Shown here one piece after another: positions 17,601 through 18,143 of a stretch of DNA of 18,143 nucleotides. Under the pieces are notes generated by a model. The model did not search any database. It was not told the DNA's origin and saw only the letters and a list, made by a program, of their open reading frames with translations. Source of the DNA: Betaproteobacteria bacterium (GTDB taxonomy: Bacteria > Pseudomonadota > Gammaproteobacteria > Burkholderiales > Burkholderiaceae); assembly GCA_009921765.1 (NCBI GenBank), contig RFXC01000068.1, positions 1 through 18,143 on the forward strand, in the 5' to 3' direction. Each line of letters begins with the position of its first letter. Positions within the stretch are counted from its first letter, which is position 1. Made by a program: the position numbers and the translations under genes.

Positions 17601-18143
17601 TCGACATCAACCAGATTGGCCGACTCGTCGATCGTCGCCGTGAGCGGATTGTCCGTGACGCGCACTCGCCCGGATTTCTTCACGATACCGAAGCCGCCGT
17701 CAGCCTGAACAAAGCCAAAGAGGTCGAGCTTCAGGTTGCCGGTCGCACGCGTGAGCTCGCCCTCGGCGGCATTGAGCCTGAGATCCAGCGAGGTCGTGGG
17801 GCCAGTCTTGACCGCGCGGACGGTCTTGCCTGCGCCATAGTCGACAAGGGTTTTGTCGCTGGCCGCGCGGTTGACTTCGACAGACAACGAGCTGACGTTG
17901 ACGGTGAGATCATCGATACCGGTGAAACTTGCGCTGGCAACGCTGGCTTGTGCGCTGGTCCATTTCTTGGCCGTCGCGCTGCCGGTGACCCGCTCGGTAT
18001 ACAGCGCCAGACCCAGTGTGACGCCCGACAGGCTAACGCCCGTGGCATTCGCCGTGCCGCCGTTAACTCCGATGAAGCCGGTGAGGCTTGAGCCGCCGAT
18101 CAGGAGTTCGTCGACTGCAACGGTCGTACCGGTCGCCGCTGTC
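11618..18143 (-). CDS. Giant modular repeat protein, upstream fragment (partial, 5' end outside window)
   Basis: The frame is open from the window edge (first full codon 18142-18140) down to a stop at 11618. The ATG at 17887 is an internal methionine, because the same frame translates upstream into a normal repeat unit (LIGGSSLTGFIGVNGG, then SFTGIDDLTV). The real start is therefore outside the window. In order it encodes a partial type A unit, seven complete type A units (to 14159), then type B modules 1 to 8. The last 14 codons, after TFTQKFG, are out of frame and end in a spurious tail with the only cysteine seen (PTPSC). Coding resumes at 11660 in another frame. No enzyme motif, transmembrane helix or signal peptide is visible. 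An exported, structural or adhesive role is inferred only from the architecture. Confidence 0.85.
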   Translation of the reverse strand, partial: TAATGTTVAVDELLIGGSSLTGFIGVNGGTANATGVSLSGVTLGLALYTERVTGSATAKKWTSAQASVASASFTGIDDLTVNVSSLSVEVNRAASDKTLVDYGAGKTVRAVKTGPTTSLDLRLNAAEGELTRATGNLKLDLFGFVQADGGFGIVKKSGRVRVTDNPLTATIDESANLVDVDMLLIGGTGLTGFAGINGGRADETGLRLSGVELGVALYTEKLANNSTASARRWTTAQATATNAAFGGIDGLVLSAQSLSVEVNRAATDKTVVDYGYSDPEDLTKPRKSVVAVPTGPTSSLALSIDGARGDLLRASAFLNIDVFGFFAVRGNFAIDKSDREIVLNDAVVDAQGVTTRPASVVKVTALNIGASDVFAFAGVGGGFDAQGELKSGAIGLQLSEVDFGLAVLGEKLNGQEPAGTQARRWTSLQAQAGSAGLTGIDGLTLSADTLTVDINRPAADASLVDYKARAYTIDTGTSDSPSSLTLSLDGSEGALLRARGNLKLDVFGFVQASGAFGIEKKTGSIRVADKPSTQNIDESATAVNVDMLLVGASGLSAFAGVNGGQSNALGLSMSGVDMGLALFTERLSGTTGTPRKWTSLQASVESAQLGGIDGLTASMSNLTVSVNRQATDGTVVDYSLDATKTDGTRMSAVKVLTGPTSDLELTLDGKRGDLLEARGKVDLDVFGFVQLSGEFAFERASAPMTVTLADGTQRQASALKVGASNLRAFAGVDGGTANAMGLELSGVEFGLALLSDVNDATRNWTSLQAKAQSAALVGISGLVAAGDTLSIEVNRAGKAGDAVVDFSRADPTDQASPRRTALTVATGLTSSLELGMSGAQGDLLRASGNLRLDVFGFFQASGAFAVERRDETVWLNDGVVSEDPTKAKAPTKVNARLLTIGGTGIDAFAGVNGGSANAMGLKLEGVDFGLAMVSEKPATAGAAARKFTTLKAQAGSVEFVGIDGFEASASGLEVEINRGIKGTGGNPDTVIDYSAQQLEVLAGPTQTVTIDSDGAVGELTRASADFKLDVFGFAQLEGFLSFDQSTQTVALADRVVNASGVEVSPATQVQATVLKVGGSGVSAFVGINGGTEDRIGLAMSGADFGLALITDRADPSRKWTTLEASASAVSFDGIEGLTAKADTLTVTINRASKAADPVVDYSLVNAAQTGGARRTELSIKTGAASSTRLSVDGAEGRVLKAAGNLDIDLFGFVSVKGGFAVESRSQAVTLSDGSTIDKAQLITIGGSKVDAFAGINGGYDDATGALKAGAKGLSLGQVNFGLALVSDPEDPKRSFTTLQATAVTAELKGIEGLTAKAEQVLLNVNRGITLPAEPEVVTKFNTKLLLKIPVDLSGTLTLSRAAGTGGQTHAASTANATVLEGLSNTELIKRLTAAFESLAGIGAGNVAIEGNLYDGYTVEFINALAGKPVTDITASATPTAATSTVTTSTLPFAGVDEVKQVVVQSLRAEPPPVSVTVTTPVEADAGLTEISQITFTTPLRDGTYDVFFMDGGVVRQDRAPVAGVNELQRITVTGDRAAQPPAASATVTVVQDGLQGQPLVLSPTRLKLDTDIAQGTLVLSFSGQQASVELTAGRTAEATRTAIRTQLEAVVRATGRSVTAGDIAVTGDEDAGFTIVFGGTLAGLDFSGLSAQARVPQVTASVVEVAAGAAAVDRVVVQPQTVNTRLLLQMDAQAAGTLSFALNGTNRPANIAAGASDAAVMAAVKSALEGFAAVGAGNVAITGTRAAGYSIEFKGAQAGKDLTGLALSFIPLAATSTVSTLEQGGQQQTGSVSSGTQVNERQVIKFTNATALTGVRYTLSAGAKDTGRIDFSSSSPTQNRSTLQAALDGVYGAGNTKVTFDQTSTAANPIYFIDFIGGLAGQNVGQLSVSSETKVHVEITTSRQGQGVTQTPVIRAVPTVQRIALTGADAGGTIRIAFDHSGKTYTTAALPLSSSAADVQAALAALNVTGLSTAAAISVAGSSGNWTLTFGGGLSGQLIAPVKVTVIPLGSSAQLSVVERGLTRTTSETLTTPAVNELQRISLVSQAPGNFTLSLVHAGKTYTTSSLAIGAGADAVKSALEQALSAGGFAGAQLTVTARTGGYDVGFAGTLGGLNIAPLKVAAQAQPASAEVSVLQVGERSGGETMMNERYALTFTQKFGLRPSPRSRRPTPSC
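11658..11665 (-). other. Frame break 1: about 82 bases missing from B module 8
   Basis: On the coding strand the sequence goes from the Gly codon of TFTQKFG (11665-11663) through two bases to the Glu codon of ETIAQIK (11660-11658). In the intact copy at 5540-5420, KFG and DTISQLK are separated by 28 residues (84 bases). The loss is 82 bases net, which shifts the frame. The missing part corresponds to about 5519-5436 of the second copy. Confidence 0.8.
11705..13486 (-). repeat. Five-module stretch present in B1 and absent from B2
   Basis: In B1 the conserved module 2 (ending TVTVVQ) is followed by five modules before NERYALTF. In B2 the equivalent of module 2 (also ending TVTVVQ, near 5565) is followed directly by NERYAVTF at about 5550. 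The difference is about 1.78 kb and an exact number of modules. It is therefore a module-level gain or loss that kept the frame. The stretch includes two copies of the VPTVQRIALTG/VNELQRISLV type with the GKTYTT motif. Confidence 0.8.
15173..15733 (-). repeat. Type A unit 1.5, counterpart of unit 2.4
   Basis: The unit is 561 bases, exactly the length of unit 2.4 (7715-7155). Both carry LNDGVVSED followed by KAKAPT in the variable loop. Both replace the conserved Trp of RKWTTL with Phe (RKFTTLKA here, REFTTLKA in 2.4), and both end in EINRGIKGTG. Confidence 0.8.
16754..17329 (-). repeat. Type A unit 1.2, counterpart of unit 2.1
   Basis: This 192-codon unit is longer than its neighbours. It has GVGGG in place of the usual GINGG, an insertion around GELKSGAIG after it, and an expanded EPAGTQARRWTS stretch. 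The same three peculiarities occur in unit 2.1 at 9314-8742 (GVGGG, GALKAGAVG, ESAGTQARGWTS). This pairs the two units across about 8 kb. Confidence 0.8.

Larger units (their letters stand above)
1..18143 (-). pseudogene. Single giant repeat-protein gene interrupted by two frame breaks
   Basis: The three open pieces are best read as one gene. They abut within a few bases, share strand and repeat families, and each break falls inside a module whose other copies are intact. The minus-strand frame (first base of codon modulo 3) steps from 1 to 2 to 0, a shift of the same direction each time. Restoring the missing module residues would give one uninterrupted protein of more than 6,000 residues within this window. 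Whether it is a true pseudogene, a set of separately expressed pieces, or an intact gene spoiled by assembly errors cannot be decided from one sequence. Confidence 0.5.
14159..18143 (-). repeat. Type A repeat array 1 (one partial and seven complete units)
   Basis: Unit boundaries are set at the recurring VDY/IDY/VDF motif. Units: 18143-17846 (partial), 17845-17330, 17329-16754, 16753-16238, 16237-15734, 15733-15173, 15172-14669, 14668-14159, i.e. about 168-192 codons each. Each unit contains, in order: VDY; a TGPTS-like turn; LDGxxGELLRASGxL; LDVFGFxQxxGxFAIEK; a variable stretch; VDxLxIGGSGxxAFAGINGG; GLxLxGVDFGLALxTE; RKWTTLQAxA; FVGIDGLT; and LSVEINR. The alternating polar/hydrophobic pattern suggests beta strands. 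I cannot assign a Pfam family with confidence. Similar units occur, as I recall, in very large bacterial proteins of the LEPR-XLL type, but this is from memory and untested. Confidence 0.85.

Noticed and set aside
17887..17887. ATG as the gene start
   Set aside because: The same frame upstream to 18142 encodes a normal type A unit without a stop, so this Met is internal.
1..18143. RTX-type calcium-binding nonapeptides suggested by the many GGSG and GGTDD motifs
   Set aside because: The spacing GGxGxDxUx in tandem is not present. The Gly-rich motifs occur once per long unit, at fixed positions.

Overview
The whole 18,143-base window is coding sequence for one giant repeat protein, read on the minus strand and running off both ends of the window. 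No complete gene start or natural gene end is visible. There is no intergenic space, RNA gene, insertion sequence or CRISPR array. The DNA is clearly GC-rich, and the protein is rich in Gly, Ala, Thr, Val, Asp and Ser. I saw no cysteine in the correct frame across about 6,000 residues. This fits a very large secreted or cell-surface protein of a GC-rich bacterium, most likely a proteobacterium. That placement is inference, because no taxonomic marker gene is present.

Layout in the direction of translation (18143 down to 1): array A1 (18143-14159) holds seven complete and one partial unit of about 165-190 residues (type A). Segment B1 (14158-9315) holds fifteen shorter modules (type B, mostly 70-120 residues). 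Array A2 (9314-6207) holds six type A units. Segment B2 (6206-3063) holds ten type B modules. Array A3 (3062-1) holds six further type A units and the start of a seventh. A1+B1 and A2+B2 are collinear copies of one super-repeat. Each unit of A1 matches its counterpart in A2 in length and signature. B2 lacks five modules (about 1.8 kb) present in B1. A3 starts like the others, then turns into a more uniform array with exact 486-base units.

The frame is broken twice, at about 11660 and about 2675, splitting the gene into three open pieces in three minus-strand frames. At each break the conserved module is missing internal residues. Compared with intact copies, about 82 bases are missing at the first break and about 55 at the second. 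Both losses are 1 modulo 3, so the second does not repair the first. The gene is therefore either really disrupted or the assembly has lost sequence; reads across the two points would decide.

Function is not known from the sequence. Large size, modular beta-rich repeats and absence of cysteine suggest an exported adhesin-like or matrix protein. The secretion signals that would show this lie outside the window. The type A unit is the best candidate here for a poorly described domain.
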